A DNA stretch of 64,000 nt from contig CAJYPK010000059.1 in NCBI GenBank assembly GCA_913776615.1, positions 124,001 through 188,000 of the forward strand, read 5' to 3'. This document shows positions 18,156-26,300 of the stretch, one piece after another. The position numbers and the translations under genes were made by a program. The notes below the pieces were generated by a model that saw only the letters and a list, made by a program, of their open reading frames with translations, was not told where the DNA came from and searched no databases. Position 1 is the stretch's first letter. Each line of letters starts with the position of its first letter. The DNA comes from an uncultured Hymenobacter sp. GTDB taxonomy: Bacteria > Bacteroidota > Bacteroidia > Cytophagales > Hymenobacteraceae.

Positions 18156-19169
18156 TTACACCAGCTGACTACACCCACGAATATCCGAATTATCGAGCCT
18201 CCCCAGCACCTCAAAAGCCCCGCCAGCGTGCCGCCGGGCCAAATCTTTGGTTTCGATAAAGGCGCAGCTGTCCACGTTGGCCAGGTCGATGATGTTGATG
18301 GCGCCCTCGGCGCGCTCTTCGGCCACTGAAAAAGGGTCGGCGGCATCGCGCAGCAGCACCCGCATCTGGGGCGGGCAATAAAACAGGCCCTCGCCCGGCG
18401 AGTAGGCCTGGCTGAGCAGCTCGGTCATGCCGTATTCCGAATGAATGGGCGCGGGGCCGAAGGCAGCTTGCAATTCCTGGTGCAGCTCTTCCCGAATCAT
18501 TTCGCGGCGGCGGCCCTTCATGCCGCCCGTTTCGAGCACTACCACCTCCTGCAATTCGGGGGCCGGCCCGTATTCGGCGGCTAGGTCGAGCAGGGCGTAC
18601 GTCACGCCGAAGAGCATGACGCGGCGGCCGGGCTGGGCCTTGGCCGCGGCCAGCGCCCGCAGCAGGCCGGCGTGGTCGCGCAGGAAAAACGCCGGCTCGG
18701 CCTGCCCCGAGCGCTGGGCAAAATCAGCCACCATCGCCACCAGCGACGACTCGCCCTGCTCCAGATACGAGGGCAACAGGGCCAGGAAAGTCCAGCCGGT
18801 GAGCGGGCCGTAGGCCGCCTCGAAAATAGCGGCGGCGTTGGCTCGGTACAGGGCCGGATCGCGCACGAGGTGGCGACTGCGCTGCTGCAACGTGGTGCCA
18901 CTGCTGCGAAACACCTCCTGCGGCTGCCAGTCGCCGGGATCGGTACGCACCTCGTGCGTTTTGAAAAACTCGATGGGCAGAAACGGAATATCCGGCAGGC
19001 GCTGCACGCGGGCCGGGTCGCGACCCAGGCCCGCCAGGTAGGCCCGGTAGGGCGGGCAGTGCCTGGCCTGGTGCTGAAACAGTCGCAGGGCCGCCGCCTC
19101 AAACTCGGTGGGCGACAGCTGCGTGAGGGTTTGGTAGGCCGGGCCAAGAAACGTAGCGCGGAAACTCAT
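18156..19169 (-). CDS. LuxE/PaaK-like acyl-protein synthetase or acyl-transferase
   Basis: 337 residues of the LuxE branch of the ANL superfamily. Visible are LPDIPFLPIEFFKTHEV, the SSGTT phosphate loop (VFRSSGTTLQQRSRH), YGMTELLSQAY, the GMKG turn, and a C-terminal LGRLDNSDIRGC. LuxE-type enzymes activate a carboxylic acid as an acyl-adenylate and transfer it to a protein or thiol. The length fits stand-alone family members. It is cytoplasmic. It is divergent from the lipoprotein gene 141 bases upstream; no partner gene suggests the substrate. Confidence 0.75.
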   Translation of the reverse strand: MSFRATFLGPAYQTLTQLSPTEFEAAALRLFQHQARHCPPYRAYLAGLGRDPARVQRLPDIPFLPIEFFKTHEVRTDPGDWQPQEVFRSSGTTLQQRSRHLVRDPALYRANAAAIFEAAYGPLTGWTFLALLPSYLEQGESSLVAMVADFAQRSGQAEPAFFLRDHAGLLRALAAAKAQPGRRVMLFGVTYALLDLAAEYGPAPELQEVVVLETGGMKGRRREMIREELHQELQAAFGPAPIHSEYGMTELLSQAYSPGEGLFYCPPQMRVLLRDAADPFSVAEERAEGAINIIDLANVDSCAFIETKDLARRHAGGAFEVLGRLDNSDIRGCSQLV

Positions 19170-19310
19170 AGCGAGGGACGGGGGTTAGCGGAGAAGCCAG
19201 CCGGTAGGCCCGGCAGCTTACATTTACGCCAGCACAACAAAGCCAGCGCCTACTCGTTGCAAAGCACGGGCGCGAGCCGATGGCGGGTATTCTTTAATTT
19301 GCGTTTGCGT

Positions 19311-19892
19311 ATGACTTTTTTTCGACTAGCATTAGCGGGCGGCGGCTTGGCGCTTGGCCTTAGCTCCTGCCTCAAGGAGCCGGAATATTCCACTACGCCC
19401 GCCATTAGCTTCAATAGCATCCGGGTATCGCGCTACACGCCCACCAACCCGCGGGAGCAGGTGCGCGACACCTTTTACATCACCATCAACTACCAAGATG
19501 GCGATGGCGACCTCGGCCTGACGGTCAAGGAGCGCGATGCGGATGCGACTAAATACAGCGGCAGATATTACAATAATTATTTTATCGAGCCCTTTATTAA
19601 GAATCCCGTTACCAGAAAATATGAGCCGCTTTCCGTCGTGGGTACCCCACCCGGCGGAGGGGGTAGTTACACTGCCGGGAGCTATAATGGCCTTTATCAA
19701 CACCCTTCTGCGGATACCGACACCAAGGCTGCCCCGCTGAAAGGGACTCTCACCTACCGGCCCCAGGTATTTGGCTTGGGTGAGACCTTCGCGGCCGGCC
19801 AAACGGTGCGCTTCCAGATCAGCATCGCCGACCGGGCACTGCACGAGAGCAACGTTATCATGACCGACAGCGTCGTCATTAAACCTCGCTAG
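19311..19892 (+). CDS. Outer-membrane or periplasmic lipoprotein of unknown function
   Basis: The start at 19311 gives a lipoprotein signal: MTFFRLALAGGGLALGLSSC with Cys 20 as the lipid site. The frame is open far upstream across the LuxE-like gene's antisense, which I regard as non-coding. The 193-residue mature protein contains DGDGDLGLTVKERDAD, an acidic calcium-binding-like stretch, and a beta-rich remainder ending VSIADRALHES-like (here QISIADRALHES). This architecture is common in Bacteroidota surface lipoproteins. The function is unknown. A very strong bidirectional terminator follows 18 bases after the stop. Confidence 0.7.
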   Translation: MTFFRLALAGGGLALGLSSCLKEPEYSTTPAISFNSIRVSRYTPTNPREQVRDTFYITINYQDGDGDLGLTVKERDADATKYSGRYYNNYFIEPFIKNPVTRKYEPLSVVGTPPGGGGSYTAGSYNGLYQHPSADTDTKAAPLKGTLTYRPQVFGLGETFAAGQTVRFQISIADRALHESNVIMTDSVVIKPR

Positions 19893-19910
19893 CCGGTCGT
19901 TATCAAGGTA

Positions 19911-19972
19911 CTAAACAATTCGCCGCGCTACCCCAGCCGTTAGTGGCTGGGGTAGCGCGGCGAATTGTTTAG
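19911..19972. terminator. Perfect 28-bp hairpin between convergent genes
   Basis: Perfect arms 19911-19938 and 19945-19972, starting CTAAACAATTCGCCGCG, six-base loop. It ends two bases before the stop codon of the E1 gene, so it probably ends transcription from both sides. Confidence 0.8.
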
Positions 19973-19974
19973 TG

Positions 19975-22389
19975 CTAATAAATAGCCGGAAACTTCGCGG
20001 GGTCGCTTTCGCGCAGCAGCTCGTAGGCCGCGTCGAATACGTCTTCGGCGTTGGGCTTGGAGAAATAGTCGCCGTCGGAGCCGTAGGGCGGGCGGTGGGC
20101 GTGGGCGGCGACGCAGCGCGGGGCCGAATCGAGCAGCTGGTAGGCGTTCTGCCCGTCGAGCACCTGCTGCATCATGTAGGCGGTGGCCCCGCCGGGCACG
20201 TCCTCGTCGGTGAAGATGACGCGGCCCGTCTTGCGCAGGCTATCGGCAATGAGGTGGTCGGTATCGAAGGGCAGCAAGGTCTGCACGTCGATTACTTCGA
20301 CCGAGATACCCACCTCCTGCAGCTGCTTGGCGGCATCCAGCACAATGCGGCACATCGAGCCGTAGGTGACGATGGTGAGATCGTCGCCCTCGCGCAGCAC
20401 CTCGGGCCGGCCCAGCGGCAGCGTAAACTCGCCCACGTTGGCGGGCAGCTTTTCCTTGAGGCGGTAACCGTTGAGGCACTCGATCACGATGGCCGGCTCG
20501 TCGCTGCGCAGCAGCGTGTTGTAGAAGCCCGCCGCCTGCGTCATGTTGCGCGGCACGCACAGGTGCATCCCCCGGATGGCGCCGAGGATCATCTGAATGG
20601 GCGAGCCCGAGTGCCAGATGCCCTCCAGCCGGTGGCCCCGGGTGCGCACGATGAGCGGCGCTTTCTGCCCGCCCTTGGTGCGGTATTGCAGGCAGGCCAC
20701 GTCGTCGCTCAGCACCTGGATGGCGTAGAGCAGGTAGTCGAGATACTGAATTTCGGTAATGGGCCGCAGGCCGCGCAGCGCCGCCCCGATGCCCTGCCCC
20801 ACAATGGTGCACTCTCGGATGCCGGTATCGGTCACGCGCAGCTCCCCGAATTTTTCCTGCAAGCCCGCGAAGGCCTGGTTTACGTCGCCGATGTGGCCCA
20901 CGTCTTCGCCAATGGCGAAGATGCGCGGGTCGCGCTCGAAGTTGGCCGTAAAGCAGGCTTGCAGCACCTCGCGGCCGTCCACCAGCGGGGCCTCGCCGGC
21001 AAATTCCACGGGCACCTCCTCGATGTTGCCCACCGCCTCGGCACTCTGGCTGAAGAGGTAGGAGTTGTAGCGGTCGGCGTTTTCGGCCTCGTGCTGCTCC
21101 AGTAGACTTTGGGCGGCGCGGCGACCGGCGCTTTGGCGGTTGCCGCGCACCTGGCGCAGGGCGCGGCGCAGGGTGCGCACGATGTCGGCCCGAATGGGCG
21201 TCAGGTTGGTTCTGAGACTTTTGACTAGTTCGGCCAGCTTGGTTTCCCCGCCGGTTTCGGTTACCATCTTATCGAGCACCACCAGGGCCTCTTCCCGCTC
21301 CTGCTGAATGGGGTCGAAGAAGGCGGCCCAGGCCGTAGTGCGCGCCTGCTTCACGGTGGCAGCGGCCGTTTTCTCGATCTGGGCCAGCTCGTCGAGCGTG
21401 GCGACGCCTTCGGAGAGGAGGTAATCGCGGAATTTGGTGAGGCAGTCGTGCTGCTCTTCCCAGCTTAGGCGGGCTTTGGTCTTGTAGCGCTCGTGCGAGC
21501 CGCTGGTGCTGTGGCCCTGCGGCTGCGTTACCTCCGTTACGTGGATGAGCACCGGCACGTGCTGCGTCCGGCACAGGGCGGCAGCCCGCTGATAGGTATC
21601 GACTAGCGTCGGATAATCCCAGCCGCGCACCACGAAAATCTCGAAGCCTTCCTGGCCCTCGCCTTCGCGCTGAAAGCCCGCCAGGATGGCCGAGATGCTC
21701 TGCTTGGTAGTCTGATATTCGGCTGGCACCGAGATGCCGTAGTGGTCGTCCCACACCGACATCAGCAGCGGAATCTGCAATACCCCGGCCGCGTTGATTG
21801 CCTCAAAAAACACGCCCTCCGAGGTGCTGGCGTTGCCGATGGTGCCGAAAGCCACCTCGTTGCCCTGGGTTGAAAAGTCGGTAAACTGGTGCAGGGCGGG
21901 GTTTTGGCGGTAGAGCTTGCTGGCGTAGGCCAGCCCCACGAGGCGGGGCATCTGGCCACCGGTGGGCGAAATGTCGGCCGACGAGTTTTTGGCCGTAGCC
22001 TGGGGCTTGAACAGGCCGTCGTCGTCGAGCAGACGGGTGCCGAAGTGGCCGTTCATGGCCCGGCCGGCGGTGCTGGGGTCGGCCTCGGGGTCGGCGTGGG
22101 CGTAGAGCTGGGCAAAGTACTGCTGCCAGGTCAGCTCCCCGATGGCCACCATGAACGTTTGGTCGCGATAGTAGCCCGCGCGAAAATCGCCGGCCTGGAA
22201 GGCGCGGGCCATCGCCAGCTGCGGCAATTCCTTACCGTCGCCGAAGATGCCGAACTTGGCCTTACCCATGAATACTTCGCGGCGGCCAGCCAGCGAGGCG
22301 TAGCGGCTTTCCCAGGCCAGGCGGTAATCGTCGAGCAGCTCAGCTGTGGAAAGGGTTGGGGGGGCCGGAGCCAGGAGGGTATCAGACAT
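19975..22389 (-). CDS. Fused E1 alpha/beta subunit of a branched-chain 2-oxoacid dehydrogenase
   Basis: 804 residues. E1 alpha covers about 1-380 and E1 beta about 460-804. The alpha part has the TPP motif region GNASTSEG with WDDHYGIS; the usual Asp of GDxxxSEG is Asn here. The beta part has FAIGEDVGHIGDVNQAF, GIRECTIVGQGIG, QYLDYLLYA, RTRGHRLEGIWHSGSP, FTDEDVPGGATAYM and AHRPPYGSDGDYFSKPN. It decarboxylates branched-chain 2-oxoacids for acyl-CoA and branched fatty-acid supply, working with E2/E3 encoded elsewhere. Fusion of the two subunits is typical of Bacteroidota. The ATG at 22389 is supported by the promoter element TAAATTTG about 48 bases upstream. Confidence 0.9.
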   Translation of the reverse strand: MSDTLLAPAPPTLSTAELLDDYRLAWESRYASLAGRREVFMGKAKFGIFGDGKELPQLAMARAFQAGDFRAGYYRDQTFMVAIGELTWQQYFAQLYAHADPEADPSTAGRAMNGHFGTRLLDDDGLFKPQATAKNSSADISPTGGQMPRLVGLAYASKLYRQNPALHQFTDFSTQGNEVAFGTIGNASTSEGVFFEAINAAGVLQIPLLMSVWDDHYGISVPAEYQTTKQSISAILAGFQREGEGQEGFEIFVVRGWDYPTLVDTYQRAAALCRTQHVPVLIHVTEVTQPQGHSTSGSHERYKTKARLSWEEQHDCLTKFRDYLLSEGVATLDELAQIEKTAAATVKQARTTAWAAFFDPIQQEREEALVVLDKMVTETGGETKLAELVKSLRTNLTPIRADIVRTLRRALRQVRGNRQSAGRRAAQSLLEQHEAENADRYNSYLFSQSAEAVGNIEEVPVEFAGEAPLVDGREVLQACFTANFERDPRIFAIGEDVGHIGDVNQAFAGLQEKFGELRVTDTGIRECTIVGQGIGAALRGLRPITEIQYLDYLLYAIQVLSDDVACLQYRTKGGQKAPLIVRTRGHRLEGIWHSGSPIQMILGAIRGMHLCVPRNMTQAAGFYNTLLRSDEPAIVIECLNGYRLKEKLPANVGEFTLPLGRPEVLREGDDLTIVTYGSMCRIVLDAAKQLQEVGISVEVIDVQTLLPFDTDHLIADSLRKTGRVIFTDEDVPGGATAYMMQQVLDGQNAYQLLDSAPRCVAAHAHRPPYGSDGDYFSKPNAEDVFDAAYELLRESDPAKFPAIY

Positions 22390-22436
22390 AACGCCGGAGG
22401 AAGGAGGGTGAGGGTGGGAAGGACAGGACGAGGCCG

Positions 22437-22444
22437 CAAATTTA
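22437..22444 (-). promoter_or_regulatory. -7 promoter element of the E1 fusion gene
   Basis: TAAATTTG on the minus strand matches TAnnTTTG, 48 bases before the ATG. It lies 24 bases from the opposite element at 22468-22475, so the two divergent promoters are close together. Confidence 0.6.
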
Positions 22445-22467
22445 CGAAGGCGACGGGGGGCCGGCTG

Positions 22468-22475
22468 TATCTTTG
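22468..22475 (+). promoter_or_regulatory. -7 promoter element of the DUF1573 gene
   Basis: TATCTTTG, exact match to TAnnTTTG, 81 bases before the ATG at 22556. Confidence 0.6.
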
Positions 22476-22555
22476 CCTACGCCCCCGACTGGCTGGGGTT
22501 AACTTATTGTTAGTCTATCTTATCTGCCTGGCTCAGGCCGGGCGCTGCTCCGCTT

Positions 22556-23326
22556 ATGCGCCTCGTTTCTACCCTCGCCCTGTGCCTGCTGGCACTGGCG
22601 GCCCGCGCCCAGGGCGTACTCACCTTCGAGCACACCGACCACGATTTTGGCAAGGTGCCCGAGGGCACGATGGCCACCTACGAGTTCCGGTTTAAAAATA
22701 CGGGTAACCAGCCCATCGTCATTGCCAACGCCCAGGCCAGCTGCGGCTGCACCACCCCGGAGTGGACCAAGTCGCCGGTGCTGCCCGGCAAGTCGGGCAT
22801 TATCAAGGCGGTGTACAACAGCGCCGGCCGCCCCGGCGTGTTTACCAAAACCGTGACCGTGATGAGCAATGCCAGCGAGCCCAGCAAGGTACTCAGCCTC
22901 AAGGGCTCGGTGCTTACCAAGGAGGAAGTGCGCGCTACCCTCACCCCGGCCCAGCTGGCCGCCTCGCCCCGCCTGGTGCTGGAGCGGCCCAGCTACGACT
23001 TCGGCCGCATCGAGGCGGGCACCCAGGCCGTTGCCCGCATCGGCGTGCGCAACACCGGCCCCCAAGAGTTGGTACTCAGCACACTGGCTTCTGGCTGCTA
23101 CTGCGTGGGCTACCGCTCCGTACCCGCCCCCATCAAGCCCGGCCAGAGCGCCGTGGTGGAGCTGGTGTACACCCAGCGGGCCGTCGGCCCGGCCACCGAG
23201 GTGGTCACGCTCTCCTCCAACGACCTGCACGGCGATGCCAAGCTTACGCTCAAGGCCAACGTAGTGAAGGACCTAGTGCCCACGAGCATGGTGAAGGAAA
23301 GCGGGGCGGCGGTGCCGTTTAAATAA
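22556..23326 (+). CDS. Secreted protein with two DUF1573 domains
   Basis: 256 residues. The signal peptide ends at LAARAQ. Two Ig-like DUF1573 repeats follow: FEHTDHDFGKVPEGTMATYEFRFKNTG with CGCTTPEW (residues about 25-120) and ERPSYDFGRIEAGTQAVARIGVRNTG with the matching CYCVGY (about 140-235). These domains occur in periplasmic or exported proteins of Bacteroidota and probably bind other proteins or surfaces; no catalytic residues are visible. The gene is transcribed divergently from the E1 gene and ends at a bidirectional terminator. Confidence 0.88.
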   Translation: MRLVSTLALCLLALAARAQGVLTFEHTDHDFGKVPEGTMATYEFRFKNTGNQPIVIANAQASCGCTTPEWTKSPVLPGKSGIIKAVYNSAGRPGVFTKTVTVMSNASEPSKVLSLKGSVLTKEEVRATLTPAQLAASPRLVLERPSYDFGRIEAGTQAVARIGVRNTGPQELVLSTLASGCYCVGYRSVPAPIKPGQSAVVELVYTQRAVGPATEVVTLSSNDLHGDAKLTLKANVVKDLVPTSMVKESGAAVPFK

Positions 23327-23350
23327 GTCAGCCGCTACTTATTAAATGCG

Positions 23351-23376
23351 AAGCCCTGCCGATTGGCAGGGCTTTC
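23351..23376. terminator. Bidirectional terminator between convergent genes
   Basis: AAGCCCTGCC and GGCAGGGCTT around GATT, with T residues on one side. Confidence 0.75.
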
Positions 23377-23384
23377 TGCTTTAT

Positions 23385-23663
23385 TCAATCGCCGGCCAAA
23401 TCGTCTTTGCTGGGTTCTTCCTCACCGTCCTCATCCCAGTCTTCGTCGGCAGACCAGCCCCGCCAACCTACCGGCTCAGGATAGCGTTGTTGATATTCCT
23501 GCTGCGCCGCTGGGCTCAGCGCTTGCCACCATTGGTAGAAGTCCCATGAGTAGCCATCGCCCGCGCCCATGCGCCAGCCTATCGAGTAGCGTGGGATGTC
23601 GGGGAAAGCCAGCCACAGCGGCAACCTGGCATCGGACAGTTCTTTTTCAGTTTTGGGATTCAT
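23385..23663 (-). CDS. Small acidic protein of unknown function
   Basis: The start at 23663 (MNPKTEKEL) is preferred over the open extension because TATTTTCG, a -7-like element, lies at 23700-23707 on the minus strand, inside the extension. The 92-residue product is rich in Trp and Pro in the middle (GDGYSWDFYQWWQALSP) and strongly acidic at the C-terminus (EDWDEDGEEEPSKDD). There is no signal peptide or known motif. Its coding status rests on composition, the promoter and the convergent terminator; it could be a small cytoplasmic protein of the lineage. Confidence 0.5.
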   Translation of the reverse strand: MNPKTEKELSDARLPLWLAFPDIPRYSIGWRMGAGDGYSWDFYQWWQALSPAAQQEYQQRYPEPVGWRGWSADEDWDEDGEEEPSKDDLAGD

Positions 23664-23699
23664 AGACAACGCCCGCACAGTAGCATTCCGGCGCGATTG

Positions 23700-23707
23700 C
23701 GAAAATA
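23700..23707 (-). promoter_or_regulatory. -7 promoter element of the small acidic protein gene
   Basis: TATTTTCG on the minus strand, one mismatch to TAnnTTTG, 36 bases before the chosen ATG. Confidence 0.4.
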
Positions 23708-23781
23708 GTTCGCCATAGCGCACGCCTGGAAAACAAATGATGTACCTACATTATTTTACACTCAACGCTTAGCTCCCCTTT

Positions 23782-24291
23782 ATGAACCCCACTGCCGCCA
23801 CCGTCCCCTACACCGTGCCCGCTGGCACTAGCATCGGCCACATCCACCTGCAAGTAACCGACCTGCCCAAAGCCCTGGCTTTTTACCAGGGCCTGCTCGG
23901 CTTCGAAATTATGTTTGACATGGGCTCGGCCGCCTTCCTCTCGGCCGATGGCTACCACCACCACATCGGGCTCAATACCTGGCACAGCCGGGGCGGCAAG
24001 CCAGCCGTGCGCGAGGGCGTAGCGGGCCTTTACCACGCCGCCATTTTGTATAAGGAGCGGGCCGGACTGGCTGCCGTGGTGCGCCGCCTGCTGCAAGCCG
24101 GCTACCCGCTGAGCGGAGCTTCCGACCACGGCGTGAGCGAAGCCATCTACCTCAACGACCCCGACGGCAACGGCCTGGAGCTGTACTGGGACCGCCCCCG
24201 CGCCGAGTGGCCCCTCACCCCCGACGGCAAGCTCACCATGTACACCCGCCCGCTCGACGTGCAAGGCCTGCTGGAGGTGGTGAAACGGTGA
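23782..24291 (+). CDS. VOC-superfamily (glyoxalase/extradiol dioxygenase-like) protein
   Basis: 169 residues with one to two VOC modules: IGHIHLQVTDLPKALAFYQ with His 22 as first metal ligand, YHHHIGLNTWHS with His in the second position, a GLYHAAILYKERAGL repeat start, and DPDGNGLELYWDRP with Glu 133. The arrangement resembles the CatE-type glyoxalase/dioxygenase subgroup. The substrate is not predictable. The stop codon lies inside the first units of a GGTGAG palindrome, so the last residues (VVKR) are read from repeat sequence. Confidence 0.8.
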   Translation: MNPTAATVPYTVPAGTSIGHIHLQVTDLPKALAFYQGLLGFEIMFDMGSAAFLSADGYHHHIGLNTWHSRGGKPAVREGVAGLYHAAILYKERAGLAAVVRRLLQAGYPLSGASDHGVSEAIYLNDPDGNGLELYWDRPRAEWPLTPDGKLTMYTRPLDVQGLLEVVKR

Positions 24292-24462
24292 GTGGTGAGA
24301 TGGTGAGATGGTGAGGTAATGTAACGGTAAGTTGCAATACGCGGCCGCTTCAATGCACTCAGTCATTTACCAACTCACCACCTCACCATCTCACCACTCA
24401 CCGTTTCACCACTCACCATTTCACTATTTCACCCCTCACCTCTCACCATTTCACCACCTCCC
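24280..24462. repeat. GGTGAGAT-family palindrome between VOC and ald genes
   Basis: GGTGAG(T/A) units at 24285-24316 face CTCACCAT/CTCACC units at 24375-24460, with additional CACC(A/G)TTTC units. It overlaps the VOC stop codon and runs to within 20 bases of the ald promoter. It is the family found inside rnpB. Confidence 0.75.
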
Positions 24463-24479
24463 CGCTGCCCGCTCGGCTG

Positions 24480-24487
24480 TATCTTTA
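24480..24487 (+). promoter_or_regulatory. -7 promoter element of ald
   Basis: TATCTTTA, one mismatch to TAnnTTTG, 40 bases before the ATG at 24527. Confidence 0.45.
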
Positions 24488-24526
24488 CGGCACGTTTACC
24501 CCCTCTTCATCTCCCCTCTCTGCCCC

Positions 24527-25654
24527 ATGATTATCGGCGTTCCGAAGGAAATTAAAAATAATGAAAACCGCGTGGGCCTCACGCCTGCCGGCGTAGCCGA
24601 GCTGCGCAAGCATGGTCACTCGCTCTTCGTGCAAGCCAGCGCGGGCGAAGGCTCGGGCTTTGCCGACAGCGAGTACGAAGCCGCCGGCGCGACGCTGCTG
24701 CCCACCATCGCCGACGTGTACAAGCAGTCGGAGATGATTATCAAAGTAAAGGAGCCGATTGCGGAGGAGTATCCGCTCATCAAGGAAAATCAGCTGCTGT
24801 TCACGTATTTCCACTTTGCCAGCGGTGAGGAGCTGACCCACGCGATGGTGGAGCGCAAAGCCATCTGCCTGGCTTACGAAACCGTGGAGCTGCCCTCGCG
24901 CGCCCTGCCGCTGCTCATCCCGATGAGCGAGGTGGCTGGCCGCATGGCCCCGCAGGAAGGTGCCAAGTACCTGGAGAAGCCGCTGAAAGGCCGCGGCATT
25001 CTGCTGGGTGGCGTGCCCGGCGTGAAGCCCGCGCACGTGCTCGTACTGGGCGGCGGCGTGGTAGGCACGCAGGCGGCTAAGATAGCCGCTGGCCTCGGCG
25101 CGCAGGTGACCATCATGGACATCAGCCTCACTCGCCTGCGCGAGCTCGACGACTTCATGCCGGCCAACGTGCAGACGGTGTACAGCAACGAATACAACAT
25201 CCGCGAGGCCATCAAAACGGCCGACCTCATCGTGGGCGCGGTGCTGATTCCGGGCGCGAAAGCTCCGCACCTCATCACCCGCGACATGCTCAAGACCATG
25301 CGCCCCGGCACCGTGCTCGTGGACGTGGCCGTGGACCAGGGTGGCTGCATCGAAACCTGCAAGCCCACGACCCACGAAAACCCGACCTTCATCATCGACG
25401 ACGTAGTGCACTACTGCGTGGCCAACATGCCCGGCGCGGTGCCCTACACCAGCACCCTGGCCCTCACCAACGCCACCCTGCCCTACGCCGTGAAGCTTGC
25501 TAACCTCGGCTGGCAGGAAGCCTGCCGCCGCGACGCGGCCCTACGCCTCGGCCTCAACGTAGTACACGGCGAGGTAGTGTACAAAGGCGTAGCCGAAGCC
25601 TGGAACCTGCCCCTGGTAGACGTAGAAACCGTCCTGGAAAGCGCGGCTGTGTAG
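24527..25654 (+). CDS. ald: Alanine dehydrogenase
   Basis: The start at 24527 gives the standard N-terminus MIIGVPKEIKNNENRVGLTP; the frame is open upstream through the palindrome, which is not coding. 375 residues, normal for the family. The substrate-binding Arg 15 and Lys (VKEP), the catalytic His region (YFHFASGEELTH), the Rossmann loop GGGVVGTQAAKIAAGLGAQV, and DVAVDQGGC are present. It converts L-alanine and NAD+ to pyruvate, ammonia and NADH. A GCGGACT palindrome follows directly after the stop, then a terminator shared with the regulator gene on the other strand. Confidence 0.95.
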   Translation: MIIGVPKEIKNNENRVGLTPAGVAELRKHGHSLFVQASAGEGSGFADSEYEAAGATLLPTIADVYKQSEMIIKVKEPIAEEYPLIKENQLLFTYFHFASGEELTHAMVERKAICLAYETVELPSRALPLLIPMSEVAGRMAPQEGAKYLEKPLKGRGILLGGVPGVKPAHVLVLGGGVVGTQAAKIAAGLGAQVTIMDISLTRLRELDDFMPANVQTVYSNEYNIREAIKTADLIVGAVLIPGAKAPHLITRDMLKTMRPGTVLVDVAVDQGGCIETCKPTTHENPTFIIDDVVHYCVANMPGAVPYTSTLALTNATLPYAVKLANLGWQEACRRDAALRLGLNVVHGEVVYKGVAEAWNLPLVDVETVLESAAV

Positions 25655-25660
25655 CGCTGC

Positions 25661-25738
25661 GCGGACCTTGTAGTCCGCGCTTATCAGTGGGCAGCCAAGT
25701 GCACACTAGCAAACGCGGACTACAAAGCCCGCGCAACA
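25661..25738. repeat. GCGGACT-family palindrome after ald
   Basis: GCGCGGAC (25661-25668) pairs with GTCCGCGC (25675-25682), and a second CGCGGACTAC block at 25715 repeats the same core. Same family as 1929-1996. Confidence 0.65.
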
Positions 25739-25779
25739 AAAAGGCCCGCCGGACGAGCGTCCGGCGGGCCTTTTTTTAT
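25738..25779. terminator. Bidirectional terminator between ald and the HxlR gene
   Basis: AAAAAGGCCCGCCGGACG pairs with CGTCCGGCGGGCCTTTTT around a four-base loop; T-runs on both strands. Confidence 0.85.
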
Positions 25780-26132
25780 GCTTCGCTGCTGGCCCCCATA
25801 ATCTTGCGCCGGTGGTTCAACCCCCACTCGCGCAGGGCGAAAATGACGGGGTCGAGCGTGTCGGCGTAGGGCAGTACCTCGTAGGTGACGAGCACGGGCG
25901 GGCCTTCCTGCACGGTGCGCCGCACGAGCTGATGCTGCTCCAGGTCTTTTAGCTCCTTGGCCAGCACTTTGGACGAGATACCGGGAATGCTGCGCTCGAT
26001 GTCGCGAAAGCGCTGATGGCCAGTGGCCAGGGCCACTAGAATCATGAGTTTCCACTTGCCGCTTACTACGTCGAGGGCATCGCGGAGCGAAGGAAGCGTG
26101 GTGAGGCAGTGCCCCATGCTGGTGGGTGGCAT
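25776..26132 (-). CDS. HxlR-type regulator, QorR/YtfH-like
   Basis: 118 residues, the usual length, forming a winged helix of the HxlR (MarR-like) group: SLRDALDVVSGKWKLMILVAL, LATGHQRFRDIERSIPGISSKVLAKELKDLEQHQLV and the wing with YEVLPYADTLDPVIFALREWG. There are two cysteines-free cores, so no thiol sensing is obvious beyond Cys 9. It is divergent from the qorB-like gene, the arrangement of E. coli ytfH-ytfG. The palindrome 26154-26183 and the -7 element TATCTTTG (26194-26201, minus strand) lie between them, consistent with autoregulation. Confidence 0.8.
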   Translation of the reverse strand: MPPTSMGHCLTTLPSLRDALDVVSGKWKLMILVALATGHQRFRDIERSIPGISSKVLAKELKDLEQHQLVRRTVQEGPPVLVTYEVLPYADTLDPVIFALREWGLNHRRKIMGASSEA

Positions 26133-26153
26133 AGTCAGGGTGGTTACGTGGAG

Positions 26154-26183
26154 GTGAGTGCTTACCTAGAGGTAGCTGCTCAC
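26154..26183. promoter_or_regulatory. Candidate HxlR operator in the divergent promoter
   Basis: GTGAG(T)GCTTACCTAGAGG-type imperfect palindrome with arms GTGAG...CTCAC and ACCT...AGGT, just upstream of the regulator gene and 11 bases from its -7 element. Confidence 0.45.
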
Positions 26184-26193
26184 TTTTAGTAAG

Positions 26194-26201
26194 CAAAGAT
26201 A
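26194..26201 (-). promoter_or_regulatory. -7 promoter element of the HxlR gene
   Basis: TATCTTTG on the minus strand matches TAnnTTTG; the ATG is at 26132. Confidence 0.55.
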
Positions 26202-26300
26202 CCGACCTTTGTCGAGTTATCGGGCCGCGGCTTTACCACCGGGCCGGTACCGCATTTTCACCAAACCGGGGCCTACTGCCCCCAGCGTGCTTACTTTATC

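Noticed and set aside
24332..24526. N-terminal extension of alanine dehydrogenase through the CTCACC repeat
   Set aside because: Gives HHSPFHH-type repeats unlike any dehydrogenase; the MIIGVPKE start at 24527 fits the family and the promoter position.
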